DNA of 64,000 nucleotides from Alopecurus myosuroides. Lineage: Eukaryota > Streptophyta > Magnoliopsida > Poales > Poaceae. The DNA is taken from positions 1-64,000 of the forward strand of contig JAPCYS010003251.1 of the NCBI GenBank assembly GCA_028641055.1, read 5' to 3'. Of the stretch, positions 1 to 10,909 are shown piece after piece. The position numbers and the translations under genes are program-made. The notes under the pieces were generated by a model. That model ran no database searches. It had not been told where the DNA came from and saw only the letters and a list, made by a program, of their open reading frames with translations. The number at the start of each line of letters is the position of its first letter. The stretch's first letter is position 1.

Positions 1-161
1 CAAGTTCTCCCGAGCACCTGCTGCTTTCATCGGCATGCACAGCCATGTCGACGGATCCTGCCTTTCTGCAAACTTGGCCCCGATCTAGTGAGCTAGGAAA
101 CCAACCCGACCGACACGTGGTAAAGTCGCCGTTCCCCCTTGAGCACCTGGGTCGACGTCTA

Positions 162-168
162 CATATAC
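162..168 (+). promoter_or_regulatory. TATA-like box of first ENODL gene
   Basis: CATATAC lies about 95 bp before the ATG at 261. The same motif in the same context (GACGTCTACATATACCC) precedes the paralogous gene at 47177-47183, so it has been kept in both copies. Its role as core promoter is inferred from position and conservation only. Confidence 0.5.
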
Positions 169-260
169 CCAACCACCCCTGTCTCTTCCTCCCAGGCTCA
201 CAAAGTGCACTTGCAAACTCGTGTGGCACGCTAGCTAGCTAGATCATCCCATCTCCAGAC

Positions 261-1265
261 ATGGCGATATGTAACGTTCTAGCAGGACTCCTCTGCTTGG
301 CCCTCATGGCCGCGGCGGCGACCGCCACGCAGTTCCGCGTCGGCGGTGCCAAAGGGTGGGGCGTCCCGGACGCGGCCGCCGAGCCCTACAACGCGTGGGC
401 CGGGAGGATGCGCTTCCAGATCGGCGACCAGCTCCGTAAGCTCCTCTGATCTCTCCCCGCGATCGAGCTAGCCTCGTGACGCGACGAACGAATGAAACAG
501 TAACTGACGTGGTTTTTGGCCTGGTTTTCCGCAGTGTTCGTCTACCCCAAGGACGCCGACTCGGTCCTCCTGGTGGACCAGGCCGCCTACAACGCCTGCA
601 ACACCACGTCGTACATCACCAAGTTCGAGGGCGGCAGCACCGTCTTCACCTTCGACCGCTCCGGCCCCTTCTTCTTCGTCAGCGGCAACCAGGCCAGCTG
701 CACCGCCAACCAGAAGCTCATCGTCGTCGTGCTTGCCGCCAGCCACACCCCGCCCGGCCTCTCGCCGACGCCTCCTTCTTCCATGCCGCCGACCTCCGCC
801 CCGCCTGCGCCGAGCCCGATGTCCTCGCCGCCGTCGCCTCCTACCATGACCCCGCCGTCTGGCGCTCCGATGCCGAGCCCGATGTCGCCTCCTTCCATGG
901 CTCCGCCGTCGGGCGCGCCGATGCCAAGCCCGATGTCGCCTCCTTCCATGGCGCCGCCGATGCCGAGCCCCATGTCGCCTCCTTCCATGGCGCCGCCGAT
1001 GCCCACCCCGGAATCTGCACCAACTCCCACAGGTTCAGCTCCGGGCGCTGCTCCCGCGGGCACTCCAGGATCATCACCGGGTACCCCAGGCTCACCGCCT
1101 TCCCCTGGTACCCCTGGAGGCGCGCCACAGCCCCCGGCCGACTCCACCAGCCCACCCCCACCAGGTGCCGACGGGGCCAACTCTGCTAGCGGAGCTGCTC
1201 AGGTGACGGCAGGCCTCATCAGCACGCTTGCAGCAGGCTTTGGCTACGCCCTGCTGGCCGTCTGA
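261..1265 (+). CDS. Early nodulin-like protein (phytocyanin family), copy 1
   Basis: Two exons, 261-435 and 535-1265, joined by a GT-AG intron (GTAAGC donor, GCAG acceptor), give a 301-aa protein. Residues 1-23 form a hydrophobic signal peptide ending in Ala/Thr. Residues about 24-120 are a plastocyanin-like domain beginning TQFRVGGAKGW and containing the pair of cysteines (NACNTT and ASCTAN) that form the family disulphide. The positions that bind copper in true phytocyanins are not His (the segments read DADSVLL and SGNQASC), which is the known state of ENODL proteins, so electron transfer is not expected. Next comes a long Pro/Ser/Met/Ala-rich tail with repeats such as SPMSPPSMAPP, typical of arabinogalactan-type glycosylation. 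The hydrophobic C-terminus is a likely GPI-anchor signal. The protein should sit on the outer face of the plasma membrane. The intron falls at the same place as in the copy at 47.3 kb. Confidence 0.93.
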
Positions 1266-2690
1266 GTGCTGTTTCTGAGAGTGTAAATTGCGAGATGTCA
1301 ATTATACTGTGCAGAGGATTTGCCTTTGTATTTGTTCGGCACTGTTGCCTGCTTTTATTTGGCTTTTGTTAATATATGATTGTGTGGCTCAATGGATATG
1401 GAGTTCAGAGTTATCCTCCTTTCAGAAAGAACACTTTTGATGGCATTTGCAAATTACTTAATTTATTTGAGTTTATAAAAGTATATAAGTCGGGTATTTT
1501 CAAAATGGCCTCAAAGTAAAGTTATATAATGGAGACATCTAAAAATACTTTAAAAAAATTTATGCACTTTAAAGAACTCACAATAAATAATGTGGGATGG
1601 CTTCTCAATGCCTCGCTCCGCCGGGGCTTGGGATAAAATACCGGTTGGTGCGAACTGCGAGGCCCGTAGGTATGACCATGTAAGAGGAGTTTTTTTTTAA
1701 AACACTGCAAAAAATACTAGCCATTTTTATCTAGCACGGTGCCCGTGCTTTGCTATGGAGCAAAACACCGTTTAGCATAAACCAACGCATAATGTCACTA
1801 AATGAATCAAACATCAAACAAACGATTAAGACACTACAAATTTTTATAAGGATATTAGCTTGTTGAGTGAATTCGTTTGTTTTGTTGAAACATTTGGTGG
1901 CCATATGAGATGTAAATGATAAGGGCATACCTGCAAATGTGTATCGGAAATGTGAGTTTTTTTTTTGTAAAATTGCCATAGATTGCTTCCTAACTGTTAG
2001 ATAAAAATCGAACGACCGTGAATGAAAGTTGGCAGGCACACCATCATCAGATTTTATAGGAGTAGAGATAAGAGTGAAATTTCTAGAATGTGTTACAAAC
2101 CCTTCTTGACCTGGTCAAGACCAAATTAAGGGACACTTCTTTTCGGGTTGTGGGATGGCTTCTAGGTTCCCACTCGCATAACCAGAAAAGAAGTATACGA
2201 CTGTCCCAGCGAGAAATCCCCCGGCCTTACGTGTAACGGGAGAAACTAGTCGAGAATAGTTTCCCGAGCTTCTCCATTCAACCCACAAACCGTTCTGCGG
2301 AAATAGGCATGTCATTCATGAAAATTACGCCAAGAATGCCACTCCATGCCCCCATATTGCCTACCTCTCTCGAGACCAGCCAACCACGAACGTTGGAAGA
2401 AAAAAAAACTATCCCTGATCCCCCATCCTCGCCTCAACCTCCACTGTTGCCCATCTCGGCCACCACTCCCCACCCCGCCGCCACCGCCACTCCCCACCAT
2501 GTTGCCGGATCCCGAAGCCCATCTTTCCGTCCCGAACTGCTCCTCCCGAAACCCTCCTGCGTCATGCATCCGCTCCGCTCCGTCGTCCGCTCCGCCATGT
2601 CGTCGTACTTTACTCCGCCCCGCCACCAGCTCCAAGGCCCGCCGACCTCACTAGACTCCGTCCGCCTCTCTGTCGAGGTGCCACCTGCTA
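1266..2690. other. Intergenic stretch with 3' UTR and unclassified repeat-like DNA
   Basis: The first about 85 bp matches the 3' flank of the second ENODL gene and is 3' UTR. After that no convincing gene is seen. Around 1718-2065 is AT-rich DNA opening with CTAGCACGGTGCCCGTGC and ending near TTTATAGGAGTAGAG, which looks like an old short transposon, class not determined. The phrase TGTGGGATGGCTTCT occurs twice (about 1591 and 2150). From 2400 to 2690 the DNA is C-rich with short ORFs on both strands and no recognisable product. Confidence 0.5.
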
Positions 2691-4141
2691 TGTGTTCTTG
2701 GGAACCCCAAGAGGAGGGTGTGATGAGCACAGCGGTAGGAGTTTTCCCATTAGTTAAGAACCAGGGTTATCAATCCAGTAGGAGAAAGAGAATCTTCGGA
2801 AGGTTGATGCCACTGATGGTGGTGCTGGCGCTTCACCGGTGTCAGCAACAACGTGGAACCTGCACACAACACAACCAAAATACTTTGCCCCAACGGTACA
2901 GTGAGGTTGTCAATCTCACCGGTCTTGGTGAAAACAAAGATTAGACGTATAGTGTGGAAAACAATGTATGCTTGCAGTAAGTAAAGGAAGAGGAAAATGT
3001 TGTGGTTTGTTTAAAAGTGTGGAAAATGGACCGAGGTCCATAGTTTCACTAGTGGTGTCTCTCCATAAAAGATAGCATGCTGGGTGAACAAATTACAGCT
3101 GGGCAATTGACAAATAGAGTTTGCACTGTAGTGCACAATATAACATGAAGATTACTATGGTATTTAGTGCGGGCATTACAAGAAGATACATAGACCGACA
3201 TCCATCTGCATCTATGACTAATAATCCACCCTCAGGTTATCATCCGAACCCCCTTAGGTATTAAGTTGCAAGTAACAGATAATTACATTAAATAAAGTGT
3301 GTAATGTAAGCAATGATTATGCACGTGGGCACTCTCACCGCTATTTTCTCCCTAATGGCAACAACACATCCTCCCCCTTCACGTTTCTGTCACCCGAGCA
3401 AGGTAACAAGGAGGCATGAACCCACTATCAAGCATAAATACTCCCTCTTGAAGTCACTAGCAACTACTTGGCCAGAGCAACCACTAGCAACTGAAAGCAT
3501 GCAAGATCACAAATAACATATGCAATAAAGACTATAATCAACTTGGTGTAAGGTCAATATTCATCGGATCCCAGCAAACACAACATATAGAATTACATAA
3601 GATCAATCTCGATCATGATAGGAAGCTCACGAGATCTAAACATGGAGGCATATGAGGAGGAGACAACCATCTAGCTACAACTACGAACCGGTAGTCCAGT
3701 GATGAACTACTCACGCATCACTCCGGAGGCAGGCAAGGGGATGTAGTAGCCTCCAGTGATGATTTCTTCTCCGGCAGGGTGCCGAAAACAGATTCAGAAC
3801 CCTCCTGATCTAGGGTTGACGGTGACGGCGGTTGCGGAACTTTTTCGGGGATTTTGATCAGGTGCTTAGGGTTTTCCATCCCGGGGGCTTAAATAGGCGA
3901 AATGACAAAGGCGGTGGAGCTCCAGGGGCCCCACACCTATAGGTGGTGCGGCCAGGGGGACCCGCGCTACCCATGGTGTGGCCCCCCTGTTGCCCCTCTT
4001 CGACTCCTCTTCGGTCTTCTGGATGCTTCCGAGGAAAATAGGACTTCCGGGCTTCGAACTTTCCAATTCCGAGAATATTTCCAAAACAACTTTTCTGAAA
4101 CTAAAAACAGCAGAAAACAAGGAACTGGCTCTGTGGCATCT

Positions 4142-7100
4142 TGTAACATCCAAGTATGAAAATATCCCTTAGAATGTTTGATTTCTTGTTTACTTTCAAG
4201 CAATGCATCATGTCATCATTTCATTGCATTTGTTTCATTTGTTTGCATTGTTTCCACAATGAAATTCAACTTGTCAACCTTTGTTTTCACACTTGTCTGT
4301 TACTTTCTTTCAAATAAAGATTTGCAAATCAAGACATCAATTGCTTCCAACTAATTCCTTTATAATTCATCTATTAAATTGTTGCTTAAATCAACTATTC
4401 AATTAAACACTTATTCCCAAATCATTTTCCAAACTCAAACCATTTCTCAAACCTTCTCATTCTTGAATCCATAAAGTTCACCACTATTTGGAATTCTTTG
4501 AATCATTTTTAAAACTATAGGGGAAACCCTATTGATTTTGCCTTGTTTTTCCAATAATAAATAATATTGCAATTTTCAATTAAATTGGTTAATTTTTAAA
4601 ATAGCAAGCAAACAATAAAGTTTTTGAAAACAACAACTACCAAAAGGTTGCATTTTTCCACTAATAAATTTACCCTATTTTTATTCCAAATTTTCTATAA
4701 CACAAAACCTTTGCTTTGTTTCATTTTGCTCAACTACAAAAAAAAAACAGTACAAAAAAAAAAAAAAAATAACTTGCAAAAGGGAGGAGAGCAGCAGCAG
4801 CTAAGGGTCCAGCCCAGCCCAGGTTACCCTTTGGCCCGATAGCTGTCGCTATCGTCCTCCTCCCCCTGCTGGCGTCATGTCGTACGACATGATCACCACC
4901 CTCCGATCGCCTCCACCCCACTCCGATGGCCGCCGTACCGCCTCCATCGAGCCCATAAAACCACCCCGGCGCCCCCTCACGGCCGCAAACCCTAGCTCAC
5001 CCCCTCTAGCTCCGCCGCAGCCGCCCTCGCTTCCATCTCACCTCCCTCCTCCTCTGTACTGAAACCCGGCGCCACCTCTCTGAACTCCGGCAGCGCGCGC
5101 CGTCTCCGATGGCGATCGTCGAGGGCTAGCCGCGGGAATTAGTAGGCCCCAGTTCCACCTTCACCATCGACACCAGGGTGGAGCTTGAGGAGAGCCCTAG
5201 CCTCGCCGCCGTCCGCGTTTCTCCAGCGACATCCCTGCAGCTCACGGTGAGCAATCCGATGATCCCCGCGCCTTTTTCTTCCTCTCTGTGCACACACCGC
5301 GCGCGCCTAGGCCTTCCCTTAGTAGCACCAGCACCCGTGCACGTCACCGCAACGCCCAGACGCAGCGAGCAGCAGACAGTCGCCGGCGTCGAGCTCGGTT
5401 CCGTCAGGTTCAGAACGCGCGCTGCAGTTTCAGTAGATCCCGCGGTGTCTGACGTAAAAACCCGCGGCCCCTACTCCTGTCACGAACGAACGATCAGCAC
5501 AGTGGCAAGCGCCACCGCGTGCAGCCTGGAGGGCGCGGGGTCGATCCCCCCTCGGCGCACCGCGCACCACTTTTTGCTGGTTTTTCTCCCCTGGCCACGC
5601 GGGCTGCCACGTGCGCTGCCACGCTGGCTTGGACCCGCAGGTCAGTGGCAGCGGGTAGAGTCCCTCTCGGTACAAATAGTAAAACGCAAATCTGTTTAAA
5701 ATTCTATTTCTTTTAAGTGGGCAGAATAAACACCTAAATTGCAAATTCAATAACTTTTAATTTATGCATCCAATAATTACAAACTTTATATGTTTATTGC
5801 TCCAAATTTCCTAATCTATCCAAATATGCAATTTGTGTTCTGTTTTGAATTTTCAAAATGTAATTTAAATTCAAATCCAAATAATTCAAATGCAATTTGT
5901 AATAATTCATAACTAATTCATACTGTTTTCAAATAATTCAACTAAAATATGTTTTTCACACCTTTTTGAATGCTCTATTCAAATATAAATTTTGTTTTCT
6001 GGTTTGAACAATTTAAATTGCCTAAACAATTTAAATCTTGTTTAATTCAATTAAAAGTTGTTTAATATTGTTTAATTCATAATTAAATAATCCAAAGTCC
6101 AATTTCAAAATGTGAAACATGTAATCCAACCAAAATTTGATGTTCTTTTCAAATATCAACTTTGTTATTTGTTTTGAACATTTTAAATGGTTGAAAACAA
6201 CAACTACTTGTGTGATACCTTTAATGCACCCAAAATTTTCCTAAATTAATAACAAACTTCTAAATTGCTACACCCTATTCTAATTTGGTTCTAATGTTGT
6301 TATTTTGCTGTTATCCTGTTGCATGCATCATACTAATCCATTATCACCTGTTGATTAGTGGGAAAACAAATAATCTAACCAAATTCCATGGGCTTTTCAT
6401 ATGCCACTCACAGTTGCATATCAGTCCATTTAAATTGTGTTGTCATATCAAATAGTTTATTTTATTGCATCTATTAAATTGTCATGCATCATATTTGATT
6501 GTGCACGATGCCATGTCAATGTTTGTTTACATACCTGTTTTGTTTGTTTGCTTCTTCTCGGTTAGACGACGACTACGTTGAGACCGACGATCCTTACGAC
6601 ACCACTCCCCAGGACCTAGCCCAGTACGATACTGAGCTGCCAGGCAAGTTATCACTCACATGAATCATCGAGTTTCCTTTCCACACTTGTTGTCGATACT
6701 ATCCTTTTGTCTATTATTGCTAGCCCTATGTATCGTTGCTTGTTCTCCGAACCTATCACATGATTCCCTGAGCCAATATTATTGCCTCACCTCCATACCT
6801 ACAGCCTTTGCTTGTGCCTGTTCTTACCTAGCATGCTTAGGGTTGCTTTTACTCGAGTCTGTTGTCGGTTATTACTTTTACTATCTTATTATTTGTACCG
6901 GGGCTCGATGTTAATCAATCAATCCTGTTAATTGCTAATGGTAAATAATAATTTGATGATAAGGCACCGGCAGGAGGCCCATGAGAGGTTTTGAAGCCTG
7001 CTAGTGTCGACCCTAATAGGAAAAGGGTCTTGTCTACTGATCCATGATGAGCGCACTACCCGCATTTGGGAAGCGAGTATGGGCGCCCCCCTCAACTTGA

Positions 7101-8409
7101 CCTGATTCGCATCTCGTCCAAATCATCTCATTTAGTTCGTGCTTTCTATTTGCCGCATGCATGTTTTTGCGAGCCCAGCGCAGGGTGGAACTTTTGTAGT
7201 CGGCATATAGGGGGACACGTTCTTAGAGTGCTATGAGGGTCCATTTTCTTCTGGGCTCGATTAGCCGTGCGCCCAAGGTGCTTTGGGCTTGATGCGGAGA
7301 ATGGTTGGTTGTGTTGAGTGCCCCGCTTGGTGGGAGGCATCCCATCTGGCGGGATATTCATGAGTGTACGGCCAAATTGGTGCAACCCTGCAGGGATAAT
7401 CTTCTCGAGAAGCCGTGTTTTCCGCGGTTATGGATTACTTGGTGAAAGTACTGGCTAACAAGTACTCAGGACAACTTCAACTTAATGATCCATCATGATT
7501 CACCCACTGATTAATAACTTGACTAGTAATAGGTTATTCAACCAGTAACTTGATTCACCTTATCACAACTGTGTGAGTTATCCTCGGATTGCTTCTTTGG
7601 ATAAGGGGCGAGATCCAGGATGGGTTTGGTTGAAGTTATCTTTCAGTTGGTTACAATCCTCGATCTCATCTTATTCTGTTAGCCGGAACTTGTAGTTATC
7701 TTCTGTAGTTGGTTAGTGCAGCCAGCAGCAACTTTTATATCACCCCTTTCTTCCGTTGATCCCAAGCATCAATGCTTGTGTTGACGGGTAACTCTTTGAT
7801 GAACTGTGAGTCTTGCTTGCCAGTACTTGGATGTACTGACCCCGTTGGGGCTGTGGTTTACGCAGAGTACGACTACGGCTACGATGCTTCCCAGGACGGC
7901 TACTTCGTGGAGTTTGACGACGCTGCAGACGAGTAGATAGCGGACCCGGGCAGGATCCGAGACTTCGTGGATGGGCTCCGTCTGTTCGTTTCCGGCCTCT
8001 TAGGCCTATTTGGTTCTTGTCTGTACTCAGACATGTTGAATGCTTCCGCTGTATTGTAATGATGTATTGTTGGGGCATGTGCCCTCTGAATGATTGTATT
8101 TGCTATCTCTGCTCTAATGAGAGCTATTTGCAACTTATTTCAATCTTTTGTGTCGTAGAGATCTGTTGTGATATCACTTGTTAAACGCCGTTGACGTACC
8201 ATGTGTGTATGGTTTGAAGTACGTCGACGGAAGTGCCTTTGATCTCTAGTGGATAGTTTACATCGACGATGGAATAGCAGGGCTTGTGTTGTCGCGCATA
8301 AGCGCAGGCCTACCAGGAAGCTGGGACGTGGGAGCAGTTATGCCCCATAATCCAAGCATCTGCTATCCAGTTTGTACGGTGAGTATCCCCTAGAAGTCAG
8401 GGTGCGACA
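4142..8409 (+). repeat. 5' LTR of the Tekay-type element
   Basis: The LTR is TG...CA bounded and 4,268 bp long. The first part is AT-rich with a poly(A) run near 4739-4770 that is longer than in the 3' copy. A TATA-like CCATAAAACC lies at about 4953-4962, followed by a GC-rich leader with a good splice donor (CACG/GTGAGC, 5246/5247). Another strong donor (TACG/GTGAGT) is at 8378/8379, just before the LTR end. Short open segments inside (see 6566-7936) look like exons. Confidence 0.93.
6566..7936 (+). other. Exon-like acidic coding segments within the LTR
   Basis: Segment A (6566-6643) follows a TCGGTTAG acceptor and ends at a GC-type donor (CAG/GCAAGT). Segment B (7866-7936) follows a TTTACGCAG acceptor and ends in TAG. 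Their codon phases fit (1 nt + 2 nt), giving a continuous Asp/Tyr/Glu-rich peptide of about 50 residues. No start codon lies in A, so an upstream exon would be needed; the donor at 5246 fits the phase, but no open frame with ATG precedes it. The same segments occur in the 3' LTR (about 16645-18012). They could be part of a spliced leader peptide or relics of a captured gene. Confidence 0.4.
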
Positions 8410-8411
8410 AA

Positions 8412-8424
8412 TGGTATCAGAGCC
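8412..8424 (+). other. Primer-binding site, initiator tRNA-Met type
   Basis: TGGTATCAGAGCC begins two bases after the 5' LTR and is complementary to the 3' end of plant initiator tRNA-Met. It fixes the LTR boundary and element orientation. Confidence 0.9.
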
Positions 8425-8779
8425 TGTCTGTAGGATCCCTTTTTACTGGTCGCAGTTGAGTCTAGAAACTATTTTGTAGCTATATAGGAAAAATGAAACG
8501 TGAGAGTAGGAATTCTGTCATTTTTCTTCTTTCCCCACCCACCCGCCCTTTTCTGGTAAGGAAGTGCAACGTGTTTTCTGTTCTCACCTAAACTTTCAAG
8601 TTAGGATTTCACGTGTTTTGGGTTCTCCTTAGTACCTCAGGACTTTTGGTCAAGTTTTCCCAGTGTTGCTTCAATATCATGTTCTTTTCAACATCCTTAT
8701 CGTCCATTGAACCTTGTTGAGTTCCACATCCTTTTTCATCTACCGGAGCCTAATCAAAACCTTTTCCGATCATCTGCAG

Positions 8780-9595
8780 ATGGATCTCAGGTTCTACCCG
8801 CAGGTGGTTAGGATGACTCGCTGCGAGGACACCGCCGGTTATCCGGAGATGCTGAGGGATATGGTTACCTATCTGGGGTTCCGTTGGGCACCAGAGTACC
8901 AGGTCTACGAGCACCAGCGCGAGTTCGAGCCGACTTTCTACCGGGCCATCGTCTACATTCTGTCGGATGATGGCAGGAGCTTTGTTCACCAGTACGAGGC
9001 AGTAGGTTCCACAGTGGATATGGCCGTGCAGCAGGCAGCGTACGTGAGTCTCACCGTTCTCCGTGCTGACTACTGGGGGTTTGATGATTCCAGTTATCGT
9101 CACATCCCCCGTGGTTACATCACGGCAGCGGGAGTTCACTTCACTGACCACCGCGACCTGGATACCTACGAGTCTGATAGCTCCAGGCTGCACACTACTG
9201 CCCAGTTCGTGAGGCACAGTGACGCAGCTGTTTCCGCACTTTCTCAGGAGTTAGCCTCAGTCAGGGAGCAGCTCCACCTTGCTCTCACCCGTCTGGCGAC
9301 GTACACCACAGACTTTGTTGGAGATGAGCGCTTTGCACGTTGCGTTCAGACAGCTGGGTTACTGTTGCCAGATGCTGGAGGTTACGAGCCGGTCAGAGGT
9401 CCACTTCTCCACCTCGGTGCAGGTTACACGGGGATTCCTCGCTATGGAGCACAGGAAGAGGATGCCTTCTACTTCACCACTCCGAGAGTTGCTCTCAGAG
9501 CATTTCCTATCTACAGGGATCGTCGTGATACCTACTTCCGTGGGGTTCCTCCTCACCGTATCTCTCGTCGTACTACTCACCGCCGTCCTGCGTGA
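8780..9595 (+). CDS. Pre-gag accessory ORF of the Tekay-type element
   Basis: This intact 271-codon ORF lies between the primer site and gag. The ATG at 8780 (MDLRFYPQ) is preferred because it directly follows a CATCTGCAG splice acceptor; an in-frame upstream start would lie at 8714. No known enzyme domain is recognised. Residues about 35-90 have a spacing that recalls a double-stranded-RNA-binding fold: a PEYQVYEH strand, strands in TFYRAIVYIL, then a VDMAVQQAAYVSLTVLR helix. A helical, probably coiled-coil stretch (SALSQELASVREQLHLAL) follows, then an Arg/Tyr-rich tail. Extra ORFs of this general kind are known in some grass gypsy elements. A role in RNA binding is a guess. The ORF is intact, in keeping with the youth of the element. 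Confidence 0.7.
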   Translation: MDLRFYPQVVRMTRCEDTAGYPEMLRDMVTYLGFRWAPEYQVYEHQREFEPTFYRAIVYILSDDGRSFVHQYEAVGSTVDMAVQQAAYVSLTVLRADYWGFDDSSYRHIPRGYITAAGVHFTDHRDLDTYESDSSRLHTTAQFVRHSDAAVSALSQELASVREQLHLALTRLATYTTDFVGDERFARCVQTAGLLLPDAGGYEPVRGPLLHLGAGYTGIPRYGAQEEDAFYFTTPRVALRAFPIYRDRRDTYFRGVPPHRISRRTTHRRPA

Positions 9596-9804
9596 TGGGC
9601 ATGGGAGTACCGATGTATCCGTTCCTAGCTATGTTTAGTTATCCTTGTCTTTCGAACCATGTGTTGGTCTGTTGGATATTCTGATGTATTTGAACATGTG
9701 ATGATGTACCTGTTGGTTATCTATTCATGCGTCGGAATAATCTATCTTTCGGTTACCAAGTCTATCCTGTTGTATTGTTGTGCTAAAATGCATTTCTGTT
9801 CAGG

Positions 9805-10908
9805 ATGCCTCCAACCAGGAACACCCCGCCTCCGCCACCACCAATGGGGGAACTGTTGGCTCAGATGACCCAAGTGGTGACTCAGATGGCCCAGATCCAG
9901 GCTAACCAGCACAACAACCAGAATGCTCCGCGAGTCAGTATCAAGGAGTTTCTGAGCGTGGGTCCGAGGGCTTTCGTGGCAACACGTGAGCCTCTGGATG
10001 CTGATGACTGGATCAGGGAGATCAACAGGGCTCTGGAGATTGCTCATGTTGCTGAGGAAGATAAGGTCAAGTATGCCACCTACCTACTGAAGGGTCAGGC
10101 AACTACTTGGTGGGAGAACTACCAGACCATGAGAGCTGGCTATCCTATCACCTGGGGATGTTTCAAGGATGCCTTCCTGAAGCACCACATCCCGGATGGT
10201 CTCATGGAAAGGATGCGTGAGGAATTCTGCTCTCTCAGACAGGGCAAGCTGGACGTCCTCGGCTACCAGAACGAGTTCAATCGCCTCGCTCGGTATGCTG
10301 GTGACGAAGTGTCCACCGAAACCAAGAAGATGGCAAGGTTCCGCCGAGGCTTTAACCCGGAACTGAAGTACGCTCTCACCAACATCAAGTGCAAGGACTT
10401 CGTTGAGCTCGTGAACACCGCGCTCAATGAGGAGAATGGGCGCAAGGCGTTCGAAGAGTCCCGCAAGCACTCGCGCGAGGGTGGTTCCTCCTCCAACATG
10501 ACCACCCCTCCGCAGAAGCGCCGCATCTGGGTGCCAAATGGTGCTGTCACTCGGGCTCCAAATGCCCAAGCTGCTCCAGGCTTTGGTCCCCGCCCGCCCA
10601 ACCCATCTCAGATGCAGGGTCAGAGGATTCCAATGGGGCAGCCAAGGCCAGGGCCTCCTCGTGTCGTCACTTGCTACAAGTGCAAGGAGACTGGGCACTA
10701 CGCTGATAAGTGCACTCAGAGGCAGCTACCTCCACCTCCTCGCCCCAACACCAACCAGGCTATGGTTCGTGCTCCCCCGGCTAAAGCCTTCAATACCAAC
10801 AACAGGCCTGTCGGGAGGAACGCGAGGGTGAACCATATCAAGGCCGACAAAGCTGAGGAAGCCGCTGACGTCGTTCTCGGTATATTACCCGTAAACTATT
10901 CCAGCTAA
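9805..10908 (+). CDS. gag: Gag polyprotein of the Tekay-type element
   Basis: The 367-aa product starts [13 protein letters not shown]. The middle part ([14 protein letters not shown] through [12 protein letters not shown]) is the retrotransposon gag capsid domain. A CX2CX4HX4C zinc knuckle ([14 protein letters not shown]) lies at residues about 290-303. The ATG sits two bases after a TTTCTGTTCAG splice acceptor. The frame stops at 10906-10908, and pol continues in another frame right after, although gag and pol are usually one frame in this lineage. The product packages the element RNA into cytoplasmic particles. Confidence 0.92.
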   Translation: MPPTRNTPPPPPPMGELLAQMTQVVTQMAQIQANQHNNQNAPRVSIKEFLSVGPRAFVATREPLDADDWIREINRALEIAHVAEEDKVKYATYLLKGQATTWWENYQTMRAGYPITWGCFKDAFLKHHIPDGLMERMREEFCSLRQGKLDVLGYQNEFNRLARYAGDEVSTETKKMARFRRGFNPELKYALTNIKCKDFVELVNTALNEENGRKAFEESRKHSREGGSSSNMTTPPQKRRIWVPNGAVTRAPNAQAAPGFGPRPPNPSQMQGQRIPMGQPRPGPPRVVTCYKCKETGHYADKCTQRQLPPPPRPNTNQAMVRAPPAKAFNTNNRPVGRNARVNHIKADKAEEAADVVLGILPVNYSS

Positions 10909-10909
10909 A

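Noticed and set aside
468..1301. Long open frames antisense to and overlapping the first ENODL gene (for example 587-1180 minus, 476-1189 plus).
   Set aside because: They are shadows of a GC-rich, repeat-containing exon. The true frame has signal peptide, phytocyanin domain and GPI signal; the same shadows recur at the second copy (47538-48134, 47650-48105).
1718..2065. Naming the AT-rich repeat as a specific MITE or Mutator family.
   Set aside because: The GCACGGTGCCCGTGC start is familiar from grass repeats, but no inverted end or target duplication could be confirmed by eye.
2309..2944. A 211-codon plus-strand frame spanning the E1 LTR border.
   Set aside because: It crosses from flanking DNA into the LTR at 2691 and has no recognisable domain or codon pattern, so it is a chance frame.
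5178..5750. Open frames in the GC-rich leader of the Tekay-type LTR, repeated at 15257-15829.
   Set aside because: They lie in untranslated leader, differ in frame from the exon-like segments and exist twice only because the LTR does.
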